Shown: in pieces, positions 35,326 to 46,656 of the stretch
How positions within the stretch are numbered: the stretch's first letter is position 1
Layout of the letters: each line of letters starts with the position of its first letter
Assembly: GCA_033297075.1 (NCBI GenBank)
Contig: MU858096.1
Location: 1 to 64,000, forward strand
Reading direction: 5' to 3'
Length of the DNA stretch: 64,000 bases
DNA from: Rhypophila decipiens
Lineage: Eukaryota > Ascomycota > Sordariomycetes > Sordariales > Naviculisporaceae
Notes under the pieces: model-generated
Told to the model about the DNA's origin: nothing
Database searches by the model: none
The model's input: only the letters and a program-made list of their open reading frames with translations
Translations under genes and position numbers: made by a program

Positions 35326-36647
35326 CTATGCCATTAGAGCAATATGCTTGAGCTCGCTACATCAAGCGGTTAGCAAACATGACGACTTTCTCATACACTA
35401 GGACACGACTACCACATACCTCTGGACCTGCTCACCAACCTTCATGGGCGGGTACTCGACTTCCTCACCTTCATCCTTGCCCAAGTTGAACTGCTCAGCC
35501 CTCAAAGCCTTGGCCTGGTCCGCAACGTGCGGGATAGGCACCAAGTCATAATCTGAACTCAGATGCCAAAAGAAGGTCGATGAGATGCGCACAAGTGGGC
35601 GATCGGGGAACTGCTCCTTCCGGGCATTGATCACCTCGACAGTCTTTTCGTTGACCACCACCTCGTGGAAGCCCGCCTTGATCAAGCCACCCGTCATGTG
35701 TTCGAGCTGTTTGCCCGCCTGGACGAGGAGATAGTTCCCCTTGGGGATCTTGACGCCGATGCGCTTGCCCGTGTTGCGCGCCCAGATGTGCAGGCCGGGA
35801 TAGCGAGAGCGTCCGTGGATGGTGAGGAAGTTGAGATCGGTGTGGAAGCCGGCTAGGATAGTGTCCTTTTCGCCGTACTTGTTCAGATCCGAGGCTGTGG
35901 GCGCAAGGAGATGAGGTCTTTCGACTCTTGTTAGTCGCTATCTCCAAGCGCAGAGGCTGCCGGCTACTCACCCATATCTTCCTGCATCTTTGAAGGTCTC
36001 GGCGGGAAGCCCCAGCCCAACTGCTGCCATTTCGGTAAGGCCTTCGACTCTTTGCATTCTGTTAGTCTCATAGCCCTTATCGCACGTTTTTCTCACCAGA
36101 CTCACGCATTCTTCATCGAAGTCCCCCACTGGTTCATAGTCGGAGTCCAGCGTTCCTTGATATGAGGCGCATCGGGGACGATGTTGGCAGCGTTCAAGCC
36201 AGGAAACTGGGTCTCATAGGGCGGCCTCTCGACCATCCTCCAGAAAAATCTGCACTTTGGATCGGGGGAATGAGCCGAGATGTCGAGTGGCCGCTCTGAC
36301 GGCGCAAGACGTTCAATGACATGCAGGCACGGCTCATCGACGGCGCACTTGGGCTTTTCCGTATTCTCGAGCGTGACGCCGATCTGGTAGCTCAACTCGG
36401 GTCGCTCATCCTTCTTGAGTTCTTCCTCGGGTTGCGCAAAGTAATCCTCCAGCAGGTCGAGGAAGTTGTCATTGTCCTGCTCTGAGACGCGGGAATCGTG
36501 CAGAACGAGTGCGCCAAAGCTGATGAGCGCTTTGGCTGCTCTGAGGCATTCGCTTTGCACCTCGGGAGATTCCCGGGGCTTGTTGCGGAAGATATCGAGG
36601 TCGATGATGGGGAGGTCCATCGAGTTTTCCTGGGCGTCGACAGCCAT
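35326..36647 (-). CDS. 2-oxoglutarate/Fe(II)-dependent oxygenase (isopenicillin N synthase-like)
   Basis: Uses iron, oxygen and 2-oxoglutarate to hydroxylate or desaturate a small molecule; the substrate is unknown. Minus-strand exons 36647-36106, 36049-35972, 35917-35420 and 35356-35326 give 382 aa (introns 56, 54 and 63 bp). The last exon is only 31 nt and adds 'ELKHIALMA', replacing a run-on to a false stop at 35398. The N-terminal domain starts 'DLPIIDLDIFR', typical of the DIOX_N region. The iron triad is His232 and Asp234 ('AGFHTDLNFLTIHG') with distal His291 ('LIKAGFHEVV'). Arg317 with Ser319 ('RIS') would bind 2-oxoglutarate. It is intracellular, with no signal peptide. The nearest metabolic genes (P450, acyltransferase) begin 5 kb away, beyond a tRNA and a receptor pseudogene, so joint function is only a possibility. 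Confidence 0.92.
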
Positions 36648-37184
36648 GTTCGTGATGATGGCTGGTCAGCGGGGTTGGTGTTTTGGCGCAGGAGCAGTTG
36701 AGGAGGGGTCACACGGAGAGATCAACAGACACGCGAAGTTGTTGGAGAAACAGTTCAGGATGAAATACAATAGCAAGACGCGAACATTAACAATTTAAAG
36801 CCAAGATACACATCGGCAGGATTTATAGAGCCCTGAGGATTTCCACGGCGAAAAGGAAAAACCATACCATTCCTTATCTCAATCAGGAAGGTCGCTCGGT
36901 TTTGTTATGGCAATGGTGAAGATCCGATATGGATAGCCTGTAAGGAGGTTCTCGGCGTCACAGGCGCTCCCGTCACCGGATCTCACATGGGCGGGTCACC
37001 AGCCACCAACCAGGGCATGAGTTGGTGGGCTTTGGTGGGGTCTGGTGGCCATCTCCGCTGAGCCGTTCGGGGCAATGCGGATTTCAGGTGGCAAAGTGTA
37101 CAGCTCATCGTTATAAAATCAGACATGGAAAAAAAGAGAATGAATCATTCTCATTCAAAGGAGAGCAAAAGACACGGTTCACAG
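36648..37184. other. Intergenic upstream of the oxygenase gene
   Basis: Promoter side of the oxygenase. No coding sequence is supported before the inverted repeat. Confidence 0.5.
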
Positions 37185-37375
37185 ATCCCTTTGGCTCGCA
37201 AATGCACAACTTTTTGCAAGTCCAAATTCCGACCAATAAGAGCGAAGGAGGTACATCTAGCTCAACAAGCCAGTACTAGAAGTAGGTATTATTCTGGTGG
37301 ACCGATAGGACGAACTGATAAGAGTTTGTACTGAAAAGGTGGGCAAAAAGTTGTGCATTTGCGAGCCAAAGGGAT
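37185..37375. repeat. MITE-like element with perfect 33-bp inverted repeats
   Basis: The 33-bp arm at 37185-37217 (starts ATCCCTTTGGCTCGCAAATG) is matched without error by its reverse complement at 37343-37375. The spacer is 125 bp and has no coding capacity. Total 191 bp. The size and arm length fit a miniature inverted-repeat element or a foldback insertion; a clear target-site duplication was not found (CAG-like sequence flanks both sides). Perfect arms suggest a young insertion that has escaped point-mutation decay. It ends 58 bp from a tRNA gene. Confidence 0.75.
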
Positions 37376-37432
37376 GCAGAGGGATCGATCGCTCACTTTA
37401 AAAAAAGTGAAGTAAATCTCTAAAAATGTGTC

Positions 37433-37525
37433 TCTCCCGCCGGGAATTGAACCCGGGTCTCGAGCGAATCGGACTGCCAGGGGCGGATGACAAGCTCACA
37501 TACTGACCACTATACTACGGAAGAT
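37433..37525 (-). tRNA. tRNA-Asp (GUC) with intron
   Basis: Minus-strand cloverleaf of 93 nt including an intron. Acceptor stem TCTTCCG/CGGGAGA (one T-G pair). Anticodon stem TGAGC/GCTCG encloses TTGTCA, giving GTC. A 21-nt intron (37468-37488) follows the base next to the anticodon, the standard nuclear position. T-arm CCGGG-TTCAATT-CCCGG. Confidence 0.9.
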
Positions 37526-37852
37526 TCGCAGGTGTGAGCACCTGCCGTAGATGGCTACTGGTTGGATTTCAGGGCTCAAGGTTTAGCTTATAAAGGTACA
37601 ACAAAGCCGACCTGTCATTGGCTGGTCAACTTGCCCCTTTTCCGAATCTCCACCCAGTCCCCCCCTGCGCTCAAGAACAATGCGAATCCCATAATTATCT
37701 TTAGATAACTTCTTCCTGCATTTATATTCTCTCTACCAATAACTACTCGGTACTGTTATATCAACTCCTATCTTGCATCTAGAGAAGTTCAAACCACGCT
37801 CACCATGGTCCATGATTGGATATCCAATCCGTGAATCTTGAGCCCTGTTCCG
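37526..37852. other. Intergenic between tRNA-Asp and the receptor pseudogene
   Basis: No coding sequence, repeat or RNA gene is recognised here. Confidence 0.5.
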
Positions 37853-39083
37853 TTATGTGTTCAGCATTTCTTCGTCGCTACGGTTATTTGCGTTGGAGCC
37901 GAGATGGTAGAGTTCGACGTGACTCTTGTGAGAAACACAACCTCTCGTAAAGCTTCGCTTGTTCTCGTCGTTGGAACTACTCGCTCCAGGTGTCCTTGAT
38001 GTGGTCTTGTTTCGTCGGAACAGTGGTCGGATAACTGGCATCCCAGCGCAGACCATCGTGATGGCCAGCTCTGCTGCTGACCAAACAATGAGATTGACGG
38101 TATCCTCTTCCAAGGCAACCAAAATGCCATCATGTCAGCGAGCAGCCATATTGATGCAGGAAACCAAACAAACCTGTGTAATTGGCACTCGCCAGACCGG
38201 ACAAGTCTATCGTGCATGACGCCACAGGCACCAGCCCTTCGTTTCCGGGTTAGTATATGACAGCCAGAACAAGAAGATGGGCCCCGGTATGCAAGGGTTA
38301 ATGTCACTACTTACAAAACACCCAGACTCATACTGGCGGCAATCGTCACCTTCTCCCCGTACCTCATGTTCAGTTGCCAAATGAAGAGCCACGGAAAAGC
38401 GGCAAAGAAGAAATCGGCTGCCGCACACCACGCTGATTGCAGACTAATTATATCAGTACAGACCCGTCAACATAGCAAGATTTGACAGAGTGACTTACAT
38501 CCCAGTAAAATAGAGAATGGTGCAACCTTTATAATACATGTTCCCTCAACCCGTGGATCAAAGATGGACTGTGGCGGGATACACTGAATCCAGAAGACGA
38601 TTGCTGTCAAGATTGAGACGGCGAGCAAGCTGAGACTAGCAAGCACCAGAACAACCTTGTGCCAGGTTTCGAAGACGATGCGCAGAAGGAACAGCCCAAG
38701 CGAGACCTTGGCTGTTGCCATCCCGATGACGGCGAAAGTCTGGCCGACCATCTCCCATTTGACTGCCAGAACAGCATCTTCCAACGGCAGGTCCGTGATT
38801 GGCTGTCCAAAGCCATATGTTGCAGAGAGGTTGAGGAATAATGTGTAGAGGAGGAGGAGGACCTTCCAGCGGATGCGTCAGAGGGGCAACAACCATGAAA
38901 TCTGGATCGATGTCACTTTTGACATGCCGCACTCACCGCACTAAAAACAAAGATGTGATCATCCCAGCCGACTTGGTGAACCACGACAGCGCGTGTATAG
39001 AGACGAAGAGTAACAAAGATAAAGGTGACGGCCGTCAAAGACCACATGGTGGCAATCGCCATTGGTGCCCTTCCGCCCATCAT
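37853..39083 (-). pseudogene. PTH11-like seven-transmembrane receptor, frameshifted
   Basis: PTH11-type proteins sense surface or chemical cues in Pezizomycotina. Exon pieces on the minus strand: 39083-38937, 38862-38499, 38432-38315, 38236-38174 and 38106-37853. Reading through gives family segments 'QVGWDDHIFVFSA', 'WCAAADFFFAAFPWLFIWQL' and 'VNLIVWSAAELAITMVCAGM'. Exon 4 breaks: 'LAGACGVM' is in one frame, while 'TIDLSGLASANYT' and the final exon are in another, with the change near 38212-38215. The intact paralogue at 48024-49372 has the same five-exon plan (exons 150, 367, 118, 65, 404 nt); this one has 147, 364, 118, 63, 254. The fourth exon is thus two bases short, exactly what the shift needs. 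Probably a dead or dying copy, unless the assembly is wrong. No signal of a repairing intron. Confidence 0.8.
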
Positions 39084-40425
39084 GATGGCCGAGCTCACGG
39101 AGGGTTGCTGAAGATATGAACATGTCCTGGTTATAGGAGTTCGGTGAAGTCAAACTATAATAACATGTTCTTGGTCGAGGGTGCAGCATATTGAATAAAC
39201 TGAGGGCGGGTTATCTTCAGTATCTCAGAACATGGTGACATCAAAACAGCTAGACAGAGACTCATCTTACTCAACAAGGCGAATAAAATCCTGAGGAGTG
39301 GGATAATTTGACAAAGTCAGAAAATGACCGGAACTTGAAAAGAATCATGCCGGTTAGACTTCTGAACTCATTTGAGAACAGGTTCGATATCTAAGCTTGA
39401 GCTATCACCCATATCGCCATTTCCTCACCCTACCATCTATATATCACTTTGACCCGTCACATCTCACGCTACTACTGTCTCCTTTCCACGGAACAAAGAG
39501 AACGAGTCAGCTGAAAAAGACATGGATGCACCCAACCTGAAGCAAGCACAGCGTCAATCAAATCGGAAACCCGGCTTCATTATGCCGCCAGCCACGGCCA
39601 CCGCCTTCCTTATCATCGAGCCCGTAATATTGTAGAGAAACAGAAATAGATTGCGGCGAAAGTCGGGTCGACCGGAATCCTCGGTCGTGGACAGTGAAAG
39701 CCGTACGGCAGGGATACCCTTCTCTGTCAACGAGTCTTGTTGCAGATAAGCCTCGAGGGAGTGGATCCTTGAGGAGCAATCCCGGCCCTAGAACTCGCCT
39801 CGATCAGTGCAGATAACCATGACGGGCGATGTTATCACGGCTATCAGTGTTACCAAGGCGGCACATTTGCTAGTTCAAGCCTGAGCTGGTCGAACTACTC
39901 CCATAGATCTGGTTCATCTCATCGCATCAGCCCTATAGACATGGCCATGGTCGGATTTTGGCATGAAACCGCCGTTCGGAGCGTACCGGATTGACAGAAA
40001 TTCGATATAATGCTCTAGACTCCATAGTCCCTGGGCTAATAACGGAGTGGCATCTCATGCACCCCTTATCTCGGGTGGATAGAACTCAACACCACACATC
40101 CCAGGCGCCGCCTATCACAACCGCTCTTCCATTGACTCCTCAGTGGGATATCGAATTTCCAACTCGGGATTCTGCGGTACTCGCGGCGCTGACTTGGGAC
40201 ACCTTGTACCACCAAAAAGTCGCGGGCTGAGGGAAGGAAAGGTGATATAAGACCTTTCACCTGCCCTCTCGAGAAGTGTGATTTGCGACTCGACACATCG
40301 ACATCGATCTATTCACTCATTCACCACCGTCACTCTTTTTCACCATCGTCGTCTTTTCGCCTCTTTCCTCGGAAGCCACAGTTAATAATATCTAATAATA
40401 ACCAACCTACGTACCCGCCGTCAAA
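39084..40425. other. Divergent intergenic region: receptor pseudogene and acetate transporter
   Basis: No gene supported. TATAAG at 40246-40251 lies 175 bp before the transporter ATG, followed by a pyrimidine-rich leader (about 40310-40370), a typical strong fungal promoter arrangement. Confidence 0.5.
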
Positions 40426-41335
40426 ATGCCCTACGACTCTGACAAGTTCGCCGAGGCCATCATTGCCCAGGCCCGGGCGACAGCCAAGCCGGCCAAGAAA
40501 AACTGGGGAAACCCGGCGCCACTGTTCGTGATCCATTACTACACGTCATAACGGCCTTGGAGGCGGAGAAAGCTGACTTTTGGATGTGTAATTCAGCGCC
40601 TTGGCAGGCCTCGTCATGACCCTGACGCCCCTTTCGTGTCAACTGATGGGCTGGAGAGGAGCCGACAGCAACGGATTCGCCAACAACGGCGCACACTTCT
40701 TCTGCGGTGGTCTTTTACTTTTCCTCGGCGGTCTTTTGGAGTTCTTCCTGGCCAACACCTTTGGCTTTGTGGTGTACTGTGCATATGGTATGCTCCCTCC
40801 GTATCAACACCATGCCGCTCCTGGTGGTTCTCTAACAGTCGGATCAATTATAGGCGGCTTCTTCCTTGCCCTCGGCGCAACCCTCACGCCCGGCTTCGGC
40901 GCAGAGACACCCTACCTGTCACCTTCGGGCGTCCTAGGCGACGGCTTCTACAACAGCTTCGGCTTCTTCTACCTCTTTGTCGGCCTCCTCTCATTCGTCT
41001 TCCTCATCTGCTCGATCCGGACCAACCTCTGCCTCGTCGTCCTCTTCTTGGCATATACCATTGCCTTCCCCCTGCTCGCTGCCGCCGAGTGGACCCATGC
41101 CCAGGGCCAGATGGCATTGTCCCACAGATTGACCGTCGGCGGTGGTGCTGCTTGCTTTGTGGTTAGCATGTGCAGCTGGTGGGCGCTTGTCGGTGGTCTT
41201 TTGCAGTCTGTTGATTTCCCCTTTACGCTCCCCATGGGCGACCTGAGCCGTGTCGTTCCAGGCGCGAAGGACTTTGACGTGGAGAAGGTCCAGGTCGAGG
41301 TTCAGGGGGAGACCTTGGGTGACAAGATGGAGTAA
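40426..41335 (+). CDS. Acetate/succinate transporter family (GPR1/FUN34/YaaH, AceTr)
   Basis: Six-span membrane protein; characterised fungal members (Ady2, AcpA) import acetate with protons, and others are implicated in ammonium export. Exons 40426-40523, 40597-40787 and 40854-41335 give 256 aa. The first join rebuilds the family signature 'NPAPLALAGL', which fixes the unusual donor GTTCGT. Six hydrophobic segments follow, including 'LLFLGGLLEFFLANTFGF', 'FYLFVGLLSFVFLICSI' and 'LVVLFLAYTIAFPLLAAAEW'. The second intron (40788-40853, 66 bp) has no in-frame stop, so if retained it would add 22 residues between two spans. The hydrophilic tail (about 40 residues) is acidic and probably cytosolic. 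Acetate uptake would feed acetyl-CoA for the acyltransferase next door, which is inference. Confidence 0.94.
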
Positions 41336-41792
41336 AACGACATGTATAAAACTGATATCTCGAGAATCCGAAAGGGAAGGACTGCTTGAAGGCTCAATTG
41401 GCCTTGGAAAGGGGGGATTGAATGGTTTCTTTTCTATCTGTATATACCAATTTCTTTCAACTTCAATAATGAACATTATGACAATCACCGCAAGCACTGT
41501 GCTCTCTGGCCTTTTCAATTTCTGACCAAGTTAGTAAACGGTGTGACTTGATTGTGTCGTCATTCGTCAACCTATGCACGGTTGATTGAACGATTGGCCA
41601 CATGGCAGTCGTTGCTGTGGTGGTTCGATGAATCACACCACCTCAACCCCCACACTTTCTTATAAAAACAATCCCCTGTTACAAACCGCAGAGATTGCAA
41701 ACACTTGTTCAAGTAAATATAATACATCAAAATATAATGATCATCATCCATCAAAGAATTCTACACATTCGACCAACAAAAATTCCCGAACG
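41336..41792. other. Short intergenic region
   Basis: 457 bp with the transporter 3' end and the acyltransferase promoter. Nothing else is seen. Confidence 0.5.
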
Positions 41793-43312
41793 ATGCAACA
41801 AGTACAGCTCATACAACAGTTATCACCGCACCTCCTAGCGCCAATCAGCTTCCTCCTGTTATTCGCCCTCCCGCCATTCCCGTTTCGAAAAACGATATAT
41901 CTTGTATCATTTCTCTCGTCTTTTTATTTCGGCTTTTTCTTCCGTCCCGACCATGTCTCGGAGGAGTATAATTCCAGTCCAGGGCTCCGACTCGCACTTG
42001 CACTGCCCTGGATGGTCTACCTCGACTGGCTGACCAAGATGTGCCTCCATGCTCAACCAGAACATGACTTTTGGCGTGCCACTCCCACCGAGTCTCCTGG
42101 TACCAGCTCAGATGGCAACGAGGAAAACTCGGGTGTGAGGACTGGCAGTGGAAGGAGAAGAGAACAACAGTATTACCTGATCCCTCAGCCACACGGCTTC
42201 ATCGAGAAGCTCGTCTGGGCATTCTCGCTGCTTTCATCGCCCAGAGGAGTGGGCTGGAACTACGAGGCGCCTGCGCACCATGTCGATTCGATACATCCCA
42301 AACGGCCTCTGCCTCCATGTCAACAGGGGAGGTGCATGTTTTCTGCGGTGCAGGTTCTACGATGCCTCTGTTTGCACGTCCTTTCGGAAATACTTTCCAT
42401 TTTATTGGTTAGCTGGAGCGGCTCTGGTGGGAACCTGCTGTCAAAAGTGCCGGCGGCGTTGGACTGGAAGAAGCTCAGTTTGGTACCCCTTGTCGGGGTC
42501 AAGATCTGGGCTTCTGTTGAGGCCTTGTATGCTGGGCTCAATGCGGTTCTTGTTGGAATGGGATTGGCAAAGGAAGATGTAAGTACTACATACCTTACGT
42601 GTGACTCGTTTGCCAGGAGCATCTTTTCTAATACTATGTTTCAGGATTGCAAACCACTGTTTGGAAATAACCTCACCTCGCTTGACAGCCTCCAAGAATT
42701 CTGGGGGACGTTTATTCCTCAGGCCTTTCGACGGGTAAGGCTTGTTAATTATCACTTAGTTTCATCAGATCTATCAAGTTTCAGAACTGACAATGTAAAT
42801 GAAAATAGATGTTCCAAGACCTCGGCCGGGCAACCTGTCGCTTCCTCCGAATACGCCGGCACAGCGAACTCAACTGGCTTGTCCACGTCTGGGTCTCCTT
42901 TTTCGTATCAGGTTTGATGGTGGGATTAGCAATCGGATACGCACTCGCACCAGCGTCACATATCATCAGTCAAGAGCATTTCCGCGCCATATTTCATTTC
43001 TTCCTCCTGCAGGCCTTGGGCTTGACTGTGGAGACGCTGTTCTTGGACACCCCCGTCAAGGACATCACGCTGTACGAAGTCGGTCTCCAAGACGAGCTCG
43101 TCATGGGACGGCTATGGACTTGGGGCTGGTTGCTCGTGACTGGGTACTGGGCTTTTGAGACTTTGTTTCCTGCTTTTGTTGGTGTTGCTCAGACGAAGCC
43201 CGTGTTGCTGGGTTTCTTGCAAAGCATGTGGACCGGCACTTCTACGGACAAGGTGGGTTGGGTTACGAAGCTGGGGTGGTATCTTTCTGGTGATGGGGGT
43301 TTGCTGGAATGA
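41793..43312 (+). CDS. Wax-synthase-like membrane acyltransferase (MBOAT_2 type)
   Basis: Likely transfers an acyl or acetyl group to a hydroxyl of a lipid or secondary metabolite in the ER membrane. Exons 41793-42578, 42645-42734 and 42809-43312 give 459 aa (introns 66 and 74 bp, all phase 0). Family-like features: an N-terminal membrane span, 'SSPRGVGWNYEAP' (the conserved 'RGxGW' block), 'LQEFWGTFIPQAFRR' (the FWG block) and 'FHFFLLQALGLTVETLFLD' with the putative catalytic His. The block after FWG departs from the usual 'WHQ..R', so the sequence is divergent and activity is not certain. Sister proteins occur both in wax-ester synthesis and in fungal metabolite clusters. Start: the ATG at 41793 precedes the first hydrophobic stretch; the frame is open further upstream but not protein-like. 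The P450 gene follows on the same strand. Confidence 0.8.
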
Positions 43313-43949
43313 CCGTCTATTGTCTTGATAATACACAGCGTGGAAGAGCAGAAGTCGAGATTTTCTCCTACACCATCATAAAATGATTCCACTTTACATA
43401 CAGCCCAAGTCGTACGAGACGCATCCACGAAGCCATGTCTCAGCGCTTCTCCAACCAATACTGCAGTGGAAAAGAGCCGGTTCACCACGATCCTTGCATA
43501 TTTCACATGCGATATGGTATCAGTAGTAAGCCAAGCTTTTCACTTGCCTCAGTCTAGCAATATTTCTTCACCTCTTCCTGCGTGCAGTGTGGTAGTCTAT
43601 TGTGATTGGTCCTTTTTGGTTCTCACCTTTTCCCCAGGTGTGGCATTAAGCCGCTTTCCCAGTTCCGGTACTGTACGGGATTATTGACTCTTTTACTGCA
43701 GTTCGGCTGCACTTGTGAGTGGTCAAATTTGTGTTATTCAAGTTACCTTGTCCTACCCCTCATTCCCAACATGAAGTGGTTTCTGATGTGCCATTCTAGA
43801 TGTGCCCCTTTCGGGCTATCATTGCTTGCCGGTCGTGAGAGGATGTGCAAGCCAAGACGATAAAGGGGGCGAACATCCGGTTCTGCTATGCAATGGACCT
43901 CTCACCTCCGTTGAAGCAGGAATCCTGAACCTTCTTGATTTCCGCTGTC
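43313..43949. other. Intergenic between acyltransferase and P450 genes
   Basis: 637 bp, no coding sequence supported; holds the P450 promoter. Confidence 0.5.
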
Positions 43950-45688
43950 ATGGCTCACTTCAACATGACTTCCAAGGAGCTACATTCTTGGTATCCCGAG
44001 CATGGACTCTCGACTGTCCAAACCACCATCGCCGGAGGCCTGGTCACTCTCTTCATCTACCTGGTAGTCTCGTATTTCACTTCTCCTCTCCGGCGGTATC
44101 CCGGACCTTTCTTGGCCAGTAAGTCTCTTGGAAATCACCTACTTCATGTTTCATTACCAGATCACAAACTTAGCAAGCGATTCATTTAGAGATCACAAAT
44201 CTCTGGCGTCTAAATCGCATGACCAAAGGAGACATCCACAAAGAGCTCATCGACCTGCACAAGAAATACGGCCCGGTGGTGCGAGTAGCACCCAACGTCA
44301 TCAACGTGGACTACCCCGAGCTCATCAAGAAGGTCTTTACCATCAAGGATGACTGGAAAAAGGTGCGTCCCTGTTTCATGCCAACTTGAGTACCCTATCA
44401 ACATGCACTTACATGTATCCCTATACCCACACTGCAGACAGAATACTATCTCGCAAGCAGCGCCCTAGTAGACGGCAAGATAGTATACAACCTCTTCAGC
44501 CAGCTAGACAAGACCAGCCACCACCAGCAAAAGAAACCCGTCGCAAAGTTCTACTCGCCCACCGGTGTAGCCTCTGTCGAGCCGCACGTCGACAAGATCC
44601 TCACTCAGCTGTGTCACGAACTCGACACTCGCTTTCTCTCCGGTCCGAGTCCCCAAACCTCGAGCAAAGGCATCGACCTAGGCCGGTGGATCCTCTACTA
44701 CACATGGGACGTCGTCGGCGCCATCACGTTTTCCGCCCCGCTGGGCTATCTCTCGTCCGGTTGTGACTTTGATTCCACTCTTGAGAATGCCGAAAAGGCC
44801 CTGGATTATTTTGCCTGGGTGGGCTGTATACCCTTCTTGGACCACGTCTTTGACAAGAATCCGATTTATCGTCTTGGACCGCCTGGTTTTGGCGGCATCA
44901 CTAATATCAGCATCCAGCGACTTGTGGCTCGGTATCAGGGGCTGGACAAGGACTATCATGATGCACAGAAGCCGGATTACTTGGATCGGTTTATTGAAGC
45001 CAAGAAAGCAAATCCAGAGAGTGTGGATGATAACCAGATTGTGGGGTGGTTGATGATCAACATGATTGCGGGGGCTGATACTACTGCTATTGTGATTAGG
45101 TCTGCCGTGTATTATTGCTTGAAGGAGCCGAGGATTTGGATGAGGTTGAGGGACGAGTTGGACAGGGCCGGATTGGCCAAGGATCAAGCTCCCCTGGGAT
45201 ACAAAGATGTGAGAGGGATTGCTTATTTGGAGGGTATTGTGAGGGAGGCGCTGAGGATCTTGCCTGGTGTTAGTGGGACTTTGGAACGCTATGTCCCGGC
45301 TGGGGGAGTTAGTCTTCCGGATGGCAGTTTTGTGCCCGAGGGTTGTATCCTGGGGTTTAATGCCTATGTTTTGGGGCGGAATAGAGAGGTCTGGGGTGAC
45401 GATGCCGAAGAGTTTAAGCCAGAGAGGTGGTTGAAGAAGAAGGAGGAGACAGAGGAAGAGTACCAGGCCAGGCTGAAGGCTATGAACGGGGCCGACTTGA
45501 GTTTTGGAGGAGGCAGTCGGATCTGTCTGGGTATGCATATGGGCTTGTTGCAGGTCTATAAAGTCGTGGCGACGCTGGCGGTTTGCTACGATGTTGAGCT
45601 GGTGGACAGGGAGAAGGAGTGGAAGGTCATCAACAGCTTCTTTGCTAGGCAAGAGGGTCTGGTGGTGAATATGAGAAAGAGAGGATAA
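43950..45688 (+). CDS. Cytochrome P450 monooxygenase
   Basis: Heme-thiolate oxygenase anchored in the ER; the substrate is unknown. Exons 43950-44118, 44190-44362 and 44438-45688 (introns 71 and 75 bp) give 530 aa. N-terminal anchor about residues 23-43, then the Pro-rich hinge 'RRYPGPFLA'. The oxygen-binding I-helix is 'AGADTT' (about 325-330), the ExxR motif 'EALR' (Glu384, Arg387), then 'FKPERW', and the heme loop 'FGGGSRICLGMHM' with Cys477 as the iron ligand. All core motifs are intact, so it should be active. The overall feel is that of the pisatin-demethylase-like clan of fungal P450s, a large group including detoxifying and biosynthetic enzymes. It lies between an acyltransferase and an unknown gene, so it may be a tailoring enzyme. 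Confidence 0.96.
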
Positions 45689-45873
45689 CTTGTCTTTGCC
45701 TTTTTCCTCATGGCAAAGAGTTGAGATGGATATATACAAGACCCCAGGCCATCGGCTCCTTTTCATGAGTCTTTCAATTTATTGAACCAACGGAGTCACG
45801 GTGATAACCACTTATTCCCAAGTAAATCCTTTCCTGTTGCTGTCATGTTATATGTATCATGCTGTAATCTATA

Positions 45874-46632
45874 TCAAAATGCCTCGGTCATCCCTTCCAT
45901 CACCTTGTCGAGCAGCAACTCAGCTACTTCGTCCGGACATGCCAAATAAAGTGTCATCCTCGCCGGCTGAACCCACCCACTGCCGCCATCATATTCATCC
46001 GTGCTTCGATTCATTCTCACAAACAAATGCAAGAACCGGCCCATCTCGGTTGCATAGTCCCTTTCGTCCAGAAATAGAGCATCGGCATCTAGGACACCGA
46101 TTCCGGTCCCGAAGCGGGGGTGGTCCAGAAGACGAATGAACCAGGGAATGAAGACTTCCCAATCGTGATCGATGTCGGACGGTGATATCTGCAGCACACG
46201 GGCTACCTCGTCAAAGAAGGATGATCTCTTTCTGCATTTTCGGCCTTCGAGCGTTATTCCCGGCCCGCCGGCCCAGCGGTTGGTGCAGCTACCGCTCCAG
46301 ACCTCCAGCCACGGAGGTCTGTTTGACGACCTCCAGACTATGGCTTGCTGGGTGATGGGCGATGGATCGATCTTCATGGTGGCTTGAATTCGGATTACTA
46401 GGTAGTATGCGAGGAAGTTGGTAGCTGGAGATTTGGTCATGTCGGGCTGAGCATCAAGAGGTTCAAGATTATCTGGTTCTCGTATCCAACCTGTTAGGCA
46501 ACCATGCATGATAGGCATCACTGCCCTTTGCCTCCTTATCTTACTCATCCTGACAAAGTCTTGGCTGCATCGTGTAATCCTTATTCGCTGTACTACTGTA
46601 AATGCTATATTAGGATATCTGCAGCGAAGCAT
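45874..46632 (-). CDS. Hypothetical protein, family not recognised
   Basis: A single minus-strand frame of 252 codons with gene-like composition over its second half, for example 'VFIPWFIRLLDHPRFGTGIG' and 'DYATEMGRFLHLFVRMN'. No signal peptide, membrane span or known motif is visible. The first ATG (46632) is only 24 bp past the stop of the amidotransferase gene on the same strand, very tight for two fungal transcription units. The true start may be a later Met at 46548 or 46518, since the first 28 residues are less protein-like. It converges with the P450 gene, 185 bp away. Function unknown; real gene status is likely but unproven. Confidence 0.5.
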   Translation of the reverse strand: MLRCRYPNIAFTVVQRIRITRCSQDFVRMSKIRRQRAVMPIMHGCLTGWIREPDNLEPLDAQPDMTKSPATNFLAYYLVIRIQATMKIDPSPITQQAIVWRSSNRPPWLEVWSGSCTNRWAGGPGITLEGRKCRKRSSFFDEVARVLQISPSDIDHDWEVFIPWFIRLLDHPRFGTGIGVLDADALFLDERDYATEMGRFLHLFVRMNRSTDEYDGGSGWVQPARMTLYLACPDEVAELLLDKVMEGMTEAF

Positions 46633-46656
46633 GGTATCGTGAACTGAACATAGACC

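Noticed and set aside
35398..35697. Oxygenase ending at 35398
   Set aside because: A GTATGT donor interrupts the end, and a 31-nt exon at 35326-35356 gives a natural C-terminus.
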